Source: Natrinema hispanicum (GTDB lineage: Archaea; Halobacteriota; Halobacteria; Halobacteriales; Natrialbaceae). From it: a stretch of DNA of 64,000 nucleotides. The translations under genes and the position numbers were made by a program. The stretch's first letter is position 1. Each line of letters opens with the position of its first letter. The DNA is taken from assembly GCF_004217335.1 (NCBI RefSeq), contig NZ_SHMP01000003.1, positions 930,001 through 994,000 on the forward strand, in the 5' to 3' direction. The notes beneath the pieces were generated by a model. It ran no database searches. It was not told where the DNA came from and worked only from the letters and a program-made list of their open reading frames with translations. Shown here piece after piece: positions 1-10,278 of this stretch.

Positions 1-296
1 ACGTCGCGGCTGGGAACAAGACTGGATCGAGTGGGACGAGACACTTGGGGCGCAGTCACGGCGACCTCGAACTCGATAGCACGGCTGTTCGCTCAGGCCG
101 GCAGCTCTCCTCTGTCACGTATCGTTCGTTCGAGTGCGAGAGTGACAACTGAACCTCAGAAGCGAGTCAAAATGAACTGGTACGGGTTAGACTATCCACT
201 AACTGAATTGAAGAAACGCTCGAGGCAGGATTTCTCGACGTCAGGATACTCGCAACACAGCAAGCTGACTACTCGCGATGTTGAATTTCGAGAAAG
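1..296. other. Non-coding region downstream of tRNA-Asp copy 1
   Basis: No convincing gene is seen. At about 211-236 a sequence reads like a decayed minus-strand tRNA-Asp 3' end: the gaagaa-cgc-cgaggc-ggattt pattern found at both real tRNA-Asp genes is still recognisable with several mismatches. The segment just before the first tRNA (cacagcaagctg...) resembles the segment before the second one (cacagcaaagctgg...), so this is part of a tandemly duplicated unit. Confidence 0.5.
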
Positions 297-369
297 CGCC
301 CGAGGCGGGATTTGAACCCGCGTCACAACCGTGACAGGGTTGTATGATAGGCCACTACACCACCCGGGC
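297..369 (-). tRNA. tRNA-Asp (GTC), copy 1
   Basis: Read on the minus strand the sequence folds as a complete tRNA of 73 nt. The acceptor stem pairs GCCCGGG with CTCGGGC, with one G-A mismatch position and discriminator G. The anticodon loop CTGTCAC sits in an ACAAC/GTTGT stem and gives anticodon GTC. The T arm is CGGGTTCAAATCCCG. CCA is not encoded. A second, nearly identical gene lies at 840-912. Confidence 0.95.
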
Positions 370-404
370 TTGCAATGCTTTCTTTCCCGGTGATAGTATT
401 AAGG
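370..404 (-). promoter_or_regulatory. Promoter of tRNA-Asp copy 1 (duplicated element)
   Basis: Thirty-five bases directly upstream of the tRNA match the segment at 913-947 upstream of the second tRNA-Asp. They include a TATA-like TTAATACTA (plus 394-402) centred about 29 nt before the tRNA 5' end, the normal archaeal spacing. The promoter was therefore copied along with the gene. Confidence 0.6.
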
Positions 405-839
405 GTTGTGTTCTCGACTCGTTCTTCTGCTTTGCTAACATAACGTCAGGCCTCGCCTCGAGTTCGACCGCTGACCATTGTTCAATTATGCTGAGAGTAT
501 ACACGCCACAATGTCCACCAGAAATTACTGGTAACTGAACACAACTGCGATGGGCAATGCAGTCTGGTCAGAAGCGAACTCGCTTCGCACCCTCCTCGAA
601 CGATTGTCACTCCGGATACTGCTCGAGTATGACTGTTTGGCAGACAACAAACCCAGTTGCTCAGGAGTTTGAATTTTGAGAAAGCGCCCGAGGCGGGATT
701 TGAACCAGAGCCAGACGTGCTCGCTCACTCCGTTCGCTGTGCGCGACTGGCAGGATTCGAATCCAGATTCGCCGTTCTTCGATTTCGGATGGTTGCGACA
801 CAGCAAAGCTGGTCGCTCACGGAATAGAAATCGAAGAAG
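370..839. other. Spacer between the two tRNA-Asp genes, holding a tRNA 3' fragment
   Basis: No protein gene is supported. Position 685-706 carries an exact 22-nt copy of the tRNA-Asp 3' end (acceptor 3' strand plus T arm, minus strand). It is preceded by a near copy of the sequence that precedes tRNA copy 1 (ttgaatttcgagaaag versus ttgaattttgagaaag). The rest of the tRNA is missing. A further T-arm-like ggattcgaatcc occurs near 752. Confidence 0.65.
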
Positions 840-912
840 CGCCCGAGGCGGGATTTGAACCCGCGTCACGACCGTGACAGGGTCGTATGATGGGCCACTA
901 CACCACCCGGGC
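840..912 (-). tRNA. tRNA-Asp (GTC), copy 2
   Basis: The same 73-nt cloverleaf as copy 1 with anticodon GTC in loop CTGTCAC. The anticodon stem is ACGAC/GTCGT, a compensated change relative to copy 1 (ACAAC/GTTGT). The compensation suggests that both copies are under selection as functional tRNAs. Confidence 0.95.
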
Positions 913-1226
913 TTGCAATGCTTTCTTTCCCGGTGATAGTATTAAGGCTTTTCAATCGGATGCCGTATGGTACGGCCCGCCGCGCCATGATTTCGGCCAC
1001 TCCGACACACATTCATGTCATAAACTCACACGACCCATAAGGAATATAACTGAGAACCGGATACATTCGAGTGTGATCGACGATTCCGGTCTGGTTCGTC
1101 TGGCCGGGTAGCCCTGCTTGTGCCTCGAGTTAGTAACGGTTAAATGCCTCCCACCGCTACCTGCCTGTAGTATCTCGTGACAGCCGCTTCTCTCCAGATA
1201 GCCGACACGCACACGCACACCCACAC
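913..1226. other. Divergent intergenic region: tRNA-Asp promoter and RNA polymerase operon promoter
   Basis: Positions 913-947 repeat the tRNA-Asp promoter, with its TATA-like box near 937-945 for the minus strand. At 1140-1146 a TTAAATG TATA-like box faces rpoH. With the usual 25-nt spacing, transcription would start near 1168 and give a leader of about 60 nt before the ATG at 1227. No gene is seen. Confidence 0.5.
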
Positions 1227-1454
1227 ATGGTAGACGTAAGCCAACACGAACTGGTTCCGGAGCACACCGTCCTCGAGGAGGACACACTCGAGGAGGTGCT
1301 CTCCGAATACAACATCGATCGTACAGACTTACCGAAGATCAAGCGCAACGACCCTGCCCTTCCGGACGAGGCCGAGGTCGGCGACGTGATCAAAATCGTC
1401 CGAGACTCACGAACAACCGATCAGGCAGTGGTATACCGACTTGTGGTAGAATAA
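1227..1454 (+). CDS. rpoH: DNA-directed RNA polymerase subunit H (Rpo5/RPB5-like)
   Basis: This 75-residue protein is the archaeal counterpart of the C-terminal assembly domain of eukaryotic RPB5. It is a core RNAP subunit near the downstream-DNA jaw. The family signature is visible as HELVPEH at residues 7-13, LPKIKRNDP near 36-44 and the closing VVYRLVV. The length is normal for the family. It is the first gene of the polymerase cluster. Its TAA stop is followed with no gap by the ATG of rpoB'', which implies a polycistronic mRNA and coupled translation. Confidence 0.96.
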   Translation: MVDVSQHELVPEHTVLEEDTLEEVLSEYNIDRTDLPKIKRNDPALPDEAEVGDVIKIVRDSRTTDQAVVYRLVVE

Positions 1455-3035
1455 ATGGCAATGGAACTAGATCGCGACGAACGTCGAGAGATCTCGCGCG
1501 AATACTTCTCGAAGGAACGGATCGCCGAACACCACTATCGCTCGTTTAACGCCTTCCTCAACCGAGGCATGCAGGAAGTCGTCGACGAGAAGGCGACGAT
1601 CGACACGGACATCGGCGACAAGGAAGGCGAGGAGCCGGTCCACGTCGAACTGGGCGACGTCCGCGTCGTCACGCCGCGGGTTCGCGAAGCCGACGGGTCC
1701 GAAGAACTGCTCTATCCCCAGGAGGCTCGGCTCCGCAACATCACCTACTCCGCGCCGGTGTTCATGGAAATGTCCATCGTCAAAGGCGAGGAGGGCGACC
1801 AGCGGGTCGTCGACTCGACGGAAACGAAGATCGGTCGGATGCCGATCATGGTCGGCTCCGAGAAGTGTAACATCGCCGGCTTCTCCGACGAAGAACTCAT
1901 CGAGATCGGTGAAGACCCCGCCGACCCCGGCGGCTACTTCATCGTCAACGGCTCCGAGCGAGTGCTCATGACCAGCGAGGACCTCGCTCCGAACAAGATC
2001 CTTGCCGAGTACGACACCAAATACGGTGACGAGATTCAGGTCGCCAAGACGTTCTCCCAGCGCCGTGGCTACCGCGCCCTGGTGCTGTGTGAGCGGACGC
2101 GCGATGGCCTGCTCGAGGTCTCGTTCCCGTCGGTGTCGGGTTCGATCAACTTCGTGACGCTCGTGCGTGCGCTTGGACTGGAATCGGACGAGGAGATCGT
2201 CCACAAGGTCTCGAACGACCCCGAGGTCGTCAAGTACATGCTCGAGAATCTGGAGGAAGCGGAGGTCCAGACCGAGGAGGAAGCCATCGAGGCACTGGGC
2301 AAGCGCGTTGCCTCCGGGCAGGGCAAAAACTACCAGCTCAAGCGTGCGAACTACGTCATCGACCGATATCTCCTCCCCCATCTCCACGAGGATGGCGTCG
2401 AGGAAGAAGACGTCCGCATCAACAAGGCCCACTACCTCTGTCGGATGGCCGAGGCCTGTTTCGAACTCGCACTCGGACGGCGCGAATCCGACGACAAAGA
2501 CCACTACGCGAACAAGCGCCTGAAGGTCTCCGGCGACCTGATGAAAGACCTGTTCCGGACCGCACTGAACAAGCTGGCACGGGACGTGAAATACCAGCTC
2601 GAGCGCGCCAACATGCGGAACCGCCAGCTCTCGGTCAACACGGTCGTTCGCTCGGACGTGCTGACCGAGCGACTCGAGCACCCGATCGCGACGGGGAACT
2701 GGGTCGGCGGCCGCTCCGGTGTCTCCCAGCTCGTCGATCGGACTGACTTCATGGGCGTGCTCTCGCACCTTCGACGGCTGCGCAGCCCGCTGTCGCGCTC
2801 GCAGCCCCACTTCGAGGCGCGGGACTTACACGCGACCCAGTGGGGTCGCATCGGCCCCTCCGAAACGCCGGAGGGTCCCAACTGTGGGCTGGTGAAGAAC
2901 TTCGCCCAGTCGATGGAACTCTCTCAGAACGTCGAGGACGAACAGGAGCTCAAACGCGAACTGGCATCGATGGGGGTCGAGGGTATTCCCGGCCTCGAGG
3001 GTATCGAACGGACGACTGCAGCAGGGGACGATTAA
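1455..3035 (+). CDS. rpoB2: DNA-directed RNA polymerase subunit B'' (N-terminal half of the beta-like subunit)
   Basis: This 526-residue protein carries the protrusion, lobe and fork portion of the second-largest RNAP subunit. In halophiles and some methanogens the B subunit is encoded as two adjacent genes, and this is the N-terminal one. It ends soon after the conserved stretch GRIGPSETPEGPNCGLVKN near residues 463-481, where bacterial and eukaryotic beta subunits continue into the catalytic half. The start directly abuts the rpoH stop; a second Met two codons later is an alternative start. The C-terminal half follows after 3 nt. Confidence 0.97.
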   Translation: MAMELDRDERREISREYFSKERIAEHHYRSFNAFLNRGMQEVVDEKATIDTDIGDKEGEEPVHVELGDVRVVTPRVREADGSEELLYPQEARLRNITYSAPVFMEMSIVKGEEGDQRVVDSTETKIGRMPIMVGSEKCNIAGFSDEELIEIGEDPADPGGYFIVNGSERVLMTSEDLAPNKILAEYDTKYGDEIQVAKTFSQRRGYRALVLCERTRDGLLEVSFPSVSGSINFVTLVRALGLESDEEIVHKVSNDPEVVKYMLENLEEAEVQTEEEAIEALGKRVASGQGKNYQLKRANYVIDRYLLPHLHEDGVEEEDVRINKAHYLCRMAEACFELALGRRESDDKDHYANKRLKVSGDLMKDLFRTALNKLARDVKYQLERANMRNRQLSVNTVVRSDVLTERLEHPIATGNWVGGRSGVSQLVDRTDFMGVLSHLRRLRSPLSRSQPHFEARDLHATQWGRIGPSETPEGPNCGLVKNFAQSMELSQNVEDEQELKRELASMGVEGIPGLEGIERTTAAGDD

Positions 3036-3038
3036 ATC

Positions 3039-4868
3039 ATGAGCAGCCAACAACGAGAGGCGAAAGTCTACGTCAACGGGTCGCTGGTGGGGACCCACCC
3101 AGATCCACACGAATTAGCCGAACAGATCCGCGAAGCGCGACGCATCGGCGACGTCTCCGAGATGGTCAACGTCTCGGTCAAAGAGCGCACTCGCGAAGTG
3201 ATCGTCAACGCCGACGCCGGCCGCGCACGCCGGCCGCTTCTGGTCGTCGAGGACGGTGAACCCCGCATCTCCGAACAGGAGATCGAGGCGCTCAAAGACG
3301 GTGACCTCGAGTTCGAGGACCTCGTCGATCACGGCTACATCGAGTTCATCGACGCCGAGGAAGAAGAGGACATCCTCGTGGCCGTGGACGAGGACGATCT
3401 CACCGAGAAACACACCCACCTCGAGATCGACCCGTCGCTGATCTTCTCGATCGGTGCGGGGATGATCCCCTACCCCGAACACAACGCCTCGCCGCGTATT
3501 ACGATGGGAGCAGGGATGATCAAGCAGTCGCTTGGCCTGCCGAGCGCGAACTACCGGATCCGGCCGGACACGCGCCAGCACTTGCTGCACTACCCGCAGC
3601 TCTCGATGGTCAAGACCCAGACGACCGAACAGATCGGCTACGACGAGCGGCCGGCCGCACAGAACTTCGTCGTCGCCGTGATGAGCTACGAAGGGTTCAA
3701 CATCGAGGACGCGCTGGTCATGAACAAAGCCAGCGTCGAGCGTGCGCTCGCACGCTCGCACTTCTTCCGCACGTATGAGGGCGAGGAACGCCGCTACCCT
3801 GGTGGCCAGGAAGACCGCTTCGAAATTCCGAGCCAGGACGTCCGCGGTGCCCGTGGCGAGGAAGCCTACGCCCATCTCGACGAGGACGGCCTCGTCAACC
3901 CCGAGACGAAAGTCGACGAGAACTCTGTCCTTCTCGGGAAGACCTCGCCGCCGCGATTCCTCGAGGAACCCGACGACATGGGCGGGCTCTCGCCCCAGAA
4001 ACGCCGTGAGACCTCCGTCACCATGCGTTCGGGTGAATCGGGCATCGTCGACACCGTCACCCTCATGGAAGGCGAGGACGGCTCGAAACTCTCGAAGGTC
4101 TCGGTTCGTGACGAGCGGATCCCCGAACTCGGGGACAAGTTCGCGTCGCGACACGGCCAGAAGGGGGTCGTCGGCCACCTTGCACCCCAGGAGGACATGC
4201 CGTTTACCGAGGAAGGCGTCGTCCCTGACCTCGTCGTCAACCCCCACGCGCTGCCGTCGCGGATGACCGTCGGCCACATCCTCGAGATGATCGGCGGCAA
4301 ACTCGGCGCGATGGAGGGCCGTCGCGTCGACGGGACGCCGTTCCTCGGCGAAGACAAAGACGAGCTTCGTGAGGGACTCGAGGACGCCGGCTTCGATTCG
4401 GCCGGCAAGGAGACCATGTACTCCGGGGTCACTGGCGAGAAGATCGAGGCCGAGATCTTCGTCGGCGTCATTTTCTACCAGAAGCTCTACCACATGGTCT
4501 CGAACAAGCTGCACGCCCGCTCGCGCGGGCCGGTGCAGGTGCTGACCCGCCAGCCGACGGAGGGTCGTGCCCGCGAGGGTGGCCTCCGAATCGGGGAGAT
4601 GGAACGCGACGTGTTCATCGGCCACGGGGCGGCCATGACGCTGAAGGAACGACTCTTAGACGAGTCCGACCGTGAGTTCATCCACATTTGTGCAAACTGT
4701 GGCATGAGCGCGGTCGAAAACGTCGAACAACGGCGTGTCTACTGTCCGAACTGCGACGAGGAGACCGATATCCACGAGATCGAGATGAGCTACGCGTTCA
4801 AGCTCCTCTTAGACGAGATGAAAGCGCTGGGTATCGCACCGCGACTCGAACTGGAGGACGCCGTCTAA
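3039..4868 (+). CDS. rpoB1: DNA-directed RNA polymerase subunit B' (C-terminal half of the beta-like subunit)
   Basis: This 609-residue protein completes the split B subunit and contributes catalytic-centre residues. The conserved [12 protein letters not shown] block is at about residues 365-376. A C-terminal clamp zinc site is formed by Cys551/Cys554 and Cys569/Cys572 (CANC and CPNC). The region of conserved [11 protein letters not shown] precedes the [11 protein letters not shown] motif, as in all B subunits. It lies 3 nt after rpoB'' and 3 nt before rpoA', so it is in the same operon. Confidence 0.97.
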   Translation: MSSQQREAKVYVNGSLVGTHPDPHELAEQIREARRIGDVSEMVNVSVKERTREVIVNADAGRARRPLLVVEDGEPRISEQEIEALKDGDLEFEDLVDHGYIEFIDAEEEEDILVAVDEDDLTEKHTHLEIDPSLIFSIGAGMIPYPEHNASPRITMGAGMIKQSLGLPSANYRIRPDTRQHLLHYPQLSMVKTQTTEQIGYDERPAAQNFVVAVMSYEGFNIEDALVMNKASVERALARSHFFRTYEGEERRYPGGQEDRFEIPSQDVRGARGEEAYAHLDEDGLVNPETKVDENSVLLGKTSPPRFLEEPDDMGGLSPQKRRETSVTMRSGESGIVDTVTLMEGEDGSKLSKVSVRDERIPELGDKFASRHGQKGVVGHLAPQEDMPFTEEGVVPDLVVNPHALPSRMTVGHILEMIGGKLGAMEGRRVDGTPFLGEDKDELREGLEDAGFDSAGKETMYSGVTGEKIEAEIFVGVIFYQKLYHMVSNKLHARSRGPVQVLTRQPTEGRAREGGLRIGEMERDVFIGHGAAMTLKERLLDESDREFIHICANCGMSAVENVEQRRVYCPNCDEETDIHEIEMSYAFKLLLDEMKALGIAPRLELEDAV

Positions 4869-4871
4869 ACC

Positions 4872-7799
4872 ATGCAAGATACGACACCCAAAGACATCGG
4901 GCAACTCTCCTTCGGGCTCATGGAGCCCGAGGAGTATCGGGAGATGAGCGCGACGAAGATCATCACGGCCGACACCTACGACGACGACGGGTTCCCCATC
5001 GACATGGGGCTGATGGACCCGCGGCTGGGCGTTATCGACCCCGGCCTCGAGTGTAAGACCTGCGGCAAGCACTCGGGTTCCTGTAACGGCCACTTCGGCC
5101 ATATCGAACTGGCCGCGCCGGTCATCCACGTCGGCTTTACGAAGCTCATTCGGCGACTCCTGCGGGGAACCTGTCGGGAGTGTTCCCGGCTGCTGTTGAC
5201 CGAAGACGAGCGCGACGAGTTCCGCGACCAACTCGAGGAATCTCGGAAACTGAGTCGCGACCTCAACGACGTGACGAAGGCCGCGATCCGGCAGGCACGC
5301 AAGAAGGATCGCTGTCCGTTCTGTGGCGAGATCCAGTACGATATCGACCACGAGAAGCCGACCACCTACTACGAGGTCCAGCAGGTTCTTACAAGCGAGT
5401 ACTCCCAGCGCATCGCCGGCGCGATGCAGGGCGACGAGGAGGCAGACGTCGAGCGAACGACGCCGGACGAACTCGCCGAGAAAACCGAGATCGACCTCAC
5501 CCGGGTCAACGAGATCCTCTCGGGCTCGTTCCGTCCGCGAGAGAGTCAGCGCAAGGCCATCGAGAAGGCCCTGGACATCGACCTCACCGAGGAGGACACG
5601 AACAAGCTGATGCCCAGCGACATCCGGGACTGGTTCGAGGCGATTCCGGACGAGGACATCGAGGTACTCGGGATCAACCCCGAGCGCTCCCGTCCGGAGT
5701 GGATGATCCTCACCGTCCTCCCCGTCCCGCCGGTCACTGCACGGCCGTCGATCACGCTCGACAACGGGCAGCGCTCCGAGGACGACCTGACCCACAAGCT
5801 GGTCGACATTATCCGGATCAACCAGCGGTTCATGGAGAACCGCGAAGCCGGTGCGCCCCAGCTGATCATCGAGGACCTCTGGGAACTCCTGCAGTACCAC
5901 GTCACGACGTTCATGGACAACGAGATTTCGGGCACGCCGCCGGCACGGCACCGCTCTGGCCGGCCGCTCAAGACCCTCTCCCAGCGCCTGAAAGGCAAGG
6001 AGGGTCGCTTCCGTGGCTCGCTGTCCGGGAAGCGTGTGAACTTCTCTGCACGTACTGTGATCTCGCCGGACCCGACCCTCTCGCTCAACGAGGTCGGTGT
6101 GCCGGATCGGGTCGCCAAAGAGATGACCCAGACGATGAACGTCACCGAACGCAATCTCGAGGACGCCCGTCGGTTCGTCTCGAACGGCCCCGAGGCCCAC
6201 CCCGGCGCGAACTACGTCCGTCGGCCGGACGGCCGTCGGCTGAAGGTGACCGAGAAGAACTGCGAGCAACTCGCTGAGAAGGTCAAGGCTGGGTGGGAAG
6301 TCAACCGGCACATGATCGACGGCGACATCGTCATCTTCAACCGCCAGCCGTCGCTCCACCGGATGTCGATCATGGCCCACGAGGTCGTGGTCATGCCGTA
6401 CAAGACGTTCCGGCTCAACACCGTCGTCTGTCCACCGTACAACGCAGACTTCGACGGCGACGAGATGAACATGCACGCGCTGCAAAACGAGGAGGCTCGC
6501 GCCGAGGCACGCGTGCTCATGCGGGTGCAAGAACAGATGCTCTCGCCGCGCTTCGGTGAGAACATCATCGGGGCGATTCAGGACCACATCAGTGGGATGT
6601 ACCTGCTGACCCACGACAACCCGCGGTTCAACGAGACGCAGGCGCTTGACTTGCTGCGAGCGACCCGGATCGACGAACTGCCGGAACCCAGCGGCGTCGA
6701 CGACGACGGCAAGCCGTTCTGGACCGGCTACGACGTCTTCTCCGAACTGCTGCCCGACGACCTGAACCTCGAGTTTACCGGCACTGTCGGCGACGAGGTC
6801 GTCATCGAAGACGGCCAGTTGCTCCAGGGGACCATCGCCGAGGACGAGGTCGGCGAGTTCGGCGGCGAGATCGTCGACACGATCACGAAGATCTACGGCA
6901 ACACGCGTGCCCGGATCTTCGTCAACGAAGTCTCGACGCTGGCGATGCGGGCGATCATGCACTTCGGGTTCTCGATCGGGATCGACGACGAGACCATCCC
7001 CGAGGAAGCCCAGGAACGCATCGACGAGACCCTCGAGGACGCCAACGACCGCGTCGAAGAGCTGATCGAGGCTTACGAGCGCAACGAACTCGAGAGTCTC
7101 CCCGGTCGGACGATCGACGAGACCCTCGAGATGAAGATCATGCAGACGCTCTCCCGTGCGCGTGACAATGCCGGGAACATCGCCGACGACCACTTCGAAG
7201 ACGACAACCCAGCGGTTGTCATGGCCAACTCCGGTGCACGTGGGTCGATGCTCAACCTGACCCAGATGGCCGGTGCGGTCGGCCAGCAGGCAGTTCGTGG
7301 CGAGCGAATCAACCGTGGCTACGAGGACCGGACCCTCAGCCACTACGAGCCCAACGACCTCTCGGCGGAAGCCCACGGCTTCGTCGAGAACTCCTATACG
7401 AGCGGCCTGACCCCGCGGGAGTTCTTCTTCCACGCGATGGGTGGCCGCGAGGGGCTGGTCGACACTGCAGTCCGAACCTCCAAGTCCGGCTACCTGCAGC
7501 GCCGCCTTATCAACGCCCTCTCCGAACTCGAGACCCAATACGACGGCACCGTCCGGGACACTTCGGATACGATCGTCCAGTTCGAGTTCGGTGAGGACGG
7601 CACTTCGCCCGTCAAGGTCTCCTCCGGCGAGGAGAACAACATCGACGTCGACCAGATCGCCAGCCGCGTGCTCGACTCCGAGTTCGAGTCCGAAGCCGAC
7701 AAACAGGAGTTCCTCGGCTCGCGGCCGCGGCCGACCAACCTCTCGGAACACGCAGACGATCGCCTTGCCGAGGGCACGGAGGTGACCTCCGATGACTGA
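4872..7799 (+). CDS. rpoA1: DNA-directed RNA polymerase subunit A' (N-terminal part of the largest subunit)
   Basis: This 975-residue protein holds the clamp, active site and part of the jaw of the largest RNAP subunit. The catalytic Mg-binding motif NADFDGDEM is at residues 524-532. Zinc ligands appear near the N terminus (Cys61, Cys64, Cys71, His74) and in CREC (101/104) and CPFC (148/151). The bridge-helix/trigger region [17 protein letters not shown] is near residues 853-869. The subunit is interrupted at the usual archaeal split point. The last 8 nt overlap rpoA'', a typical translational-coupling overlap. Confidence 0.97.
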   Translation: MQDTTPKDIGQLSFGLMEPEEYREMSATKIITADTYDDDGFPIDMGLMDPRLGVIDPGLECKTCGKHSGSCNGHFGHIELAAPVIHVGFTKLIRRLLRGTCRECSRLLLTEDERDEFRDQLEESRKLSRDLNDVTKAAIRQARKKDRCPFCGEIQYDIDHEKPTTYYEVQQVLTSEYSQRIAGAMQGDEEADVERTTPDELAEKTEIDLTRVNEILSGSFRPRESQRKAIEKALDIDLTEEDTNKLMPSDIRDWFEAIPDEDIEVLGINPERSRPEWMILTVLPVPPVTARPSITLDNGQRSEDDLTHKLVDIIRINQRFMENREAGAPQLIIEDLWELLQYHVTTFMDNEISGTPPARHRSGRPLKTLSQRLKGKEGRFRGSLSGKRVNFSARTVISPDPTLSLNEVGVPDRVAKEMTQTMNVTERNLEDARRFVSNGPEAHPGANYVRRPDGRRLKVTEKNCEQLAEKVKAGWEVNRHMIDGDIVIFNRQPSLHRMSIMAHEVVVMPYKTFRLNTVVCPPYNADFDGDEMNMHALQNEEARAEARVLMRVQEQMLSPRFGENIIGAIQDHISGMYLLTHDNPRFNETQALDLLRATRIDELPEPSGVDDDGKPFWTGYDVFSELLPDDLNLEFTGTVGDEVVIEDGQLLQGTIAEDEVGEFGGEIVDTITKIYGNTRARIFVNEVSTLAMRAIMHFGFSIGIDDETIPEEAQERIDETLEDANDRVEELIEAYERNELESLPGRTIDETLEMKIMQTLSRARDNAGNIADDHFEDDNPAVVMANSGARGSMLNLTQMAGAVGQQAVRGERINRGYEDRTLSHYEPNDLSAEAHGFVENSYTSGLTPREFFFHAMGGREGLVDTAVRTSKSGYLQRRLINALSELETQYDGTVRDTSDTIVQFEFGEDGTSPVKVSSGEENNIDVDQIASRVLDSEFESEADKQEFLGSRPRPTNLSEHADDRLAEGTEVTSDD

Positions 7800-8988
7800 A
7801 GTCGACTACGACGTCGACGACGACACCATCGCGGTCGTCGAGGACACCGATCTGCCACGGCGACTCAAAAACGAGGTCTACGAGACGCTCGAGGCCCGCG
7901 AGGACGCGACGGTCGAGGACGCCGACGAACTCGCAAAGGCCGTCGAGACCCGCTACCTCGATACCCGTGTCGATCCGCTCGATCCCGTCGGCACCGTCAG
8001 CGCCCAGTCGATCGGCGAACCGGGGACCCAGCTGACGATGAACACGTTCCACTACGCGGGGGTCGCAGAGATCGACGTGACCCAGGGGCTGCCCCGCCTC
8101 ATCGAGCTTGTCGACGCCCGGAAAACGCCGGACACGCCGATGATGACCGTCTACCTCGAGGGCGACTACGCTACCGAGCGCGAGCGCGCCCACGAGGTCG
8201 TCTGGAAGATCGAAGCCACCAAGATCCTCGCGCTGGGTGACGTCTCGACGAACGTCGCGGACATGCGCGTCCAGATCTCGCTCAACGAGGACACGCTGAA
8301 AGAGCGGCTGATTACGCCCGAGGAAGTCGCCGAAATCATCGAGGATTCGCTGGGTGTCAAGACGATCCAGCAAGGAACCCAGATCGAGTTTGGCCCGGAG
8401 GAACCCTCGTATCGGGATCTCCTCCAGCTCGTCGAGGAGCTGCGCGATATCACGTTCAAGGGCATCGAGGACATCTCTCGGGTCGTTATCCGCCGTGAGG
8501 AAATGGACGACGGCAGCGAAGAGTTCGTCCTCTACACTGAGGGGTCGGCCTTTGGCGACGTCCTGGAGATCGAAGGCGTCGACGCCTCGCGGACGACGTG
8601 TAACAACATCCACGAGATCAGGCGCAACCTCGGTATCGAGGCGGCCCGCGAAGCGATCATCGAGGAGACGAACAACACGCTGGCAGAGCAGGGGCTTGAC
8701 GACGTCAACGTCCGCCACCTGATGCTCGTCGCGGACATGATGACCAACCGCGGTGAGATCGAGTCGATCGGTCGCCACGGCATCTCGGGCTCGAAGGACT
8801 CGGTGCTCGCTCGTGCGGCGTTCGAGGTGACGGTCAACCACCTGCTCAACGCTGCGATCCACGGCGAGATCGACGAGTTAGACGGCGTGACGGAGAACGT
8901 CATCGTCGGGAAGCCGATCAAACTCGGAACTGGCGACGTCGACCTCCGGATGGGGTCGACTACCTCCGGGAGCAGTCAGGCCGACTGA
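7792..8988 (+). CDS. rpoA2: DNA-directed RNA polymerase subunit A'' (C-terminal part of the largest subunit)
   Basis: This 398-residue protein supplies the trigger-loop end, jaw and C-terminal clamp of the largest subunit. The conserved [20 protein letters not shown] block lies near residues 64-83, and the C-terminal part carries the family stretch around [19 protein letters not shown]. It starts inside the last codons of rpoA' (8-nt overlap) and is followed 3 nt later by nusA. The short serine- and glycine-rich tail is not conserved in character. Confidence 0.96.
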   Translation: MTEVDYDVDDDTIAVVEDTDLPRRLKNEVYETLEAREDATVEDADELAKAVETRYLDTRVDPLDPVGTVSAQSIGEPGTQLTMNTFHYAGVAEIDVTQGLPRLIELVDARKTPDTPMMTVYLEGDYATERERAHEVVWKIEATKILALGDVSTNVADMRVQISLNEDTLKERLITPEEVAEIIEDSLGVKTIQQGTQIEFGPEEPSYRDLLQLVEELRDITFKGIEDISRVVIRREEMDDGSEEFVLYTEGSAFGDVLEIEGVDASRTTCNNIHEIRRNLGIEAAREAIIEETNNTLAEQGLDDVNVRHLMLVADMMTNRGEIESIGRHGISGSKDSVLARAAFEVTVNHLLNAAIHGEIDELDGVTENVIVGKPIKLGTGDVDLRMGSTTSGSSQAD

Positions 8989-8991
8989 TCG

Positions 8992-9417
8992 ATGGGGGTT
9001 ACGCTCGCCGACGACGCCCGGCAGTATCTCGCCGCCTTCGAGGACGTCACCGGTGTCGCCGGCCGCGACTGTCTCGTCACCGACGGCGGCGACAGTCTCC
9101 TGATCGTCGTCGAACGCGGCGGCATGGGCGAAGCGATCGGCCCTGACGGCCGGACGATCCAGCGGTTCGAGGATCGTGTCGACGCGCAGGTGCGACTCGT
9201 CGAAGACGCGGCCGATCCCGAGACGTTCGTCGCGAACGCGCTTGCGCCGGCAGCCGTCTACAACGTCACGATCAGCGAGAACAACGACACCGTCGCCTAC
9301 GTTGAAGTCGCCGAAGCCGACCGCGGGGTCGCGATCGGAACCAACGGGCGGACGATCGAGGCCGCCCGCACCCTCGCAGAGCGCCACTTCGAGATCGACG
9401 ACGTGCAGTTGCTGTAG
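8992..9417 (+). CDS. nusA: NusA-family transcription elongation/termination factor
   Basis: This 141-residue archaeal NusA lacks the bacterial N-terminal and S1 regions. It consists essentially of two KH RNA-binding modules. The GxxG loops are seen as IGPDGRTI near residue 50 and IGTNGRTI near residue 115. It directly follows rpoA'' (3 nt) in the conserved archaeal order, so it should be co-transcribed with the polymerase. It probably acts on nascent RNA at pausing or termination; its archaeal role is less well known than the bacterial one. Confidence 0.93.
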   Translation: MGVTLADDARQYLAAFEDVTGVAGRDCLVTDGGDSLLIVVERGGMGEAIGPDGRTIQRFEDRVDAQVRLVEDAADPETFVANALAPAAVYNVTISENNDTVAYVEVAEADRGVAIGTNGRTIEAARTLAERHFEIDDVQLL

Positions 9418-9452
9418 GCACGCGCCCGGGTCCGTCGGTCCACGGATTCCAC

Positions 9453-10076
9453 TCATTCTGCGTGTCGATCGGACGTCTCCGACCGTCGGCCAACCGTCGT
9501 CTCGTGTTCTTCAACGCGGGTAAATTCCGATTCGTTCAGTGACTGGATCACCACTGGACTGACCTCGATCGTCGCCGACGGCTGGTGGCTCACGTCGGAA
9601 AGCTGTGACCACAGCGACAGTACCTCCTCGACTGGTTCGTCGACGATCGAAATCGAAAGCGGTTGCTCCTGGCCGAGCGGGGCGGGAGCGTCGGCAGGCT
9701 CGATCCGACTGTTGTCGTGAAACAGCTGGAGGGCTGCGCCGAGACGCTGTTGCCGTTTGAAGGGATTCGTCTGTCCCGTATCGTCGTTTTCACCACCGTC
9801 GTCGACGGCGTATGCGGTCACGAGATAGCGTACTGAAAGCGCCAGCGGCCGGTCCTGTCGTGCTGTCCCAGAGATGGTTCGGCTGCCCGATCCCATCGCG
9901 GTGTCCGTTTCGATCCGATACGGATAGAGCGTGATATCGACACTCGAGAGCGAGTCGATGTCGTCGGGGGACGCCACCTCGATCCGATTCGAACCGATGG
10001 GGCTCCGCTCGCCAGCGTTTGCCTTCAGGAGCTCGAGTAACACGTTGCTGACGTCGGCAATGGCGCTATATGTCAT
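9453..10076 (-). CDS. DUF4255 (Pvc16-like) domain protein, orphan contractile-injection-system-type gene
   Basis: This 207-residue acidic protein has the layout of the DUF4255/Pvc16 N-terminal family found in phage-tail-like contractile injection systems. An N-terminal helix with SNVLLELLKA is followed by a beta-rich core with VDITLYPYRIE, then PLALSVRYLVTAYA near 77-90, the RLGAALQLFHDN helix, LSLWSQL, and SATIEVSPVVIQS near 167-179. Here it stands alone, antisense between nusA and rpsL, with no sheath, tube or baseplate genes in the window. A TATA-like ATATAAG (plus 10101-10108) lies about 28 nt before the ATG, so it has its own leaderless promoter. The family assignment is from remembered pattern. 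A role in an injection particle is inference only. Confidence 0.75.
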   Translation of the reverse strand: MTYSAIADVSNVLLELLKANAGERSPIGSNRIEVASPDDIDSLSSVDITLYPYRIETDTAMGSGSRTISGTARQDRPLALSVRYLVTAYAVDDGGENDDTGQTNPFKRQQRLGAALQLFHDNSRIEPADAPAPLGQEQPLSISIVDEPVEEVLSLWSQLSDVSHQPSATIEVSPVVIQSLNESEFTRVEEHETTVGRRSETSDRHAE

Positions 10077-10100
10077 TAGATAGTGGGTATTGAGTCAGCA

Positions 10101-10110
10101 CTTATATCTA
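10101..10110 (-). promoter_or_regulatory. TATA-like box of the DUF4255 gene
   Basis: On the minus strand TAGATATAAG is centred about 28 nt before the ATG at 10076, which fits a leaderless haloarchaeal transcript. It directly follows the TAA (10113-10111) of the small upstream reading frame. Confidence 0.5.
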
Positions 10111-10278
10111 TTAACCACAAACCTGATTTTTATGTCGATACGCAAAACAAAGCAACTCGGCGATCGGCCGTTCCCGTTCGTATCCAGCGCGGTACTTCTG
10201 GTCGAGCCGCTCTTTCACTTCTCGGTCGGTTGGCTCCCGGAGATGCTCATGACACGGAGCGAACCGTCGATCGAGCAC
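10111..10278 (-). CDS. Possible small basic protein or gene remnant, unknown function
   Basis: A 55-codon frame starting with GTG runs on the minus strand, and the open frame extends without a stop to about 10362. The product is highly charged, with a protein-like stretch (REPTDREVKERLDQKYRAGY followed by ERERPIAELLCFAYRHKN near the end). It sits just upstream of the DUF4255 gene in the same direction. No ATG and no clear ribosome-binding site are present, so it may be the 3' end of a decayed gene. The opposite-strand frames here look less protein-like. I do not recognise the family. Confidence 0.3.
   Translation of the reverse strand: MLDRRFAPCHEHLREPTDREVKERLDQKYRAGYERERPIAELLCFAYRHKNQVCG

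Noticed and set aside
748..770. ggattcgaatcc as a third tRNA remnant between the tRNA-Asp genes
   Set aside because: The palindromic T-arm-like sequence is short and lacks matching acceptor sequence; chance cannot be excluded.
4809..7751. A 980-codon minus-strand open frame opposite rpoA', and similar long antisense frames opposite rpoB'', rpoB' and fusA
   Set aside because: GC-rich third positions make long antisense frames common in haloarchaea. The plus-strand genes are universal RNAP and EF-2 genes, and the antisense products have no family character.
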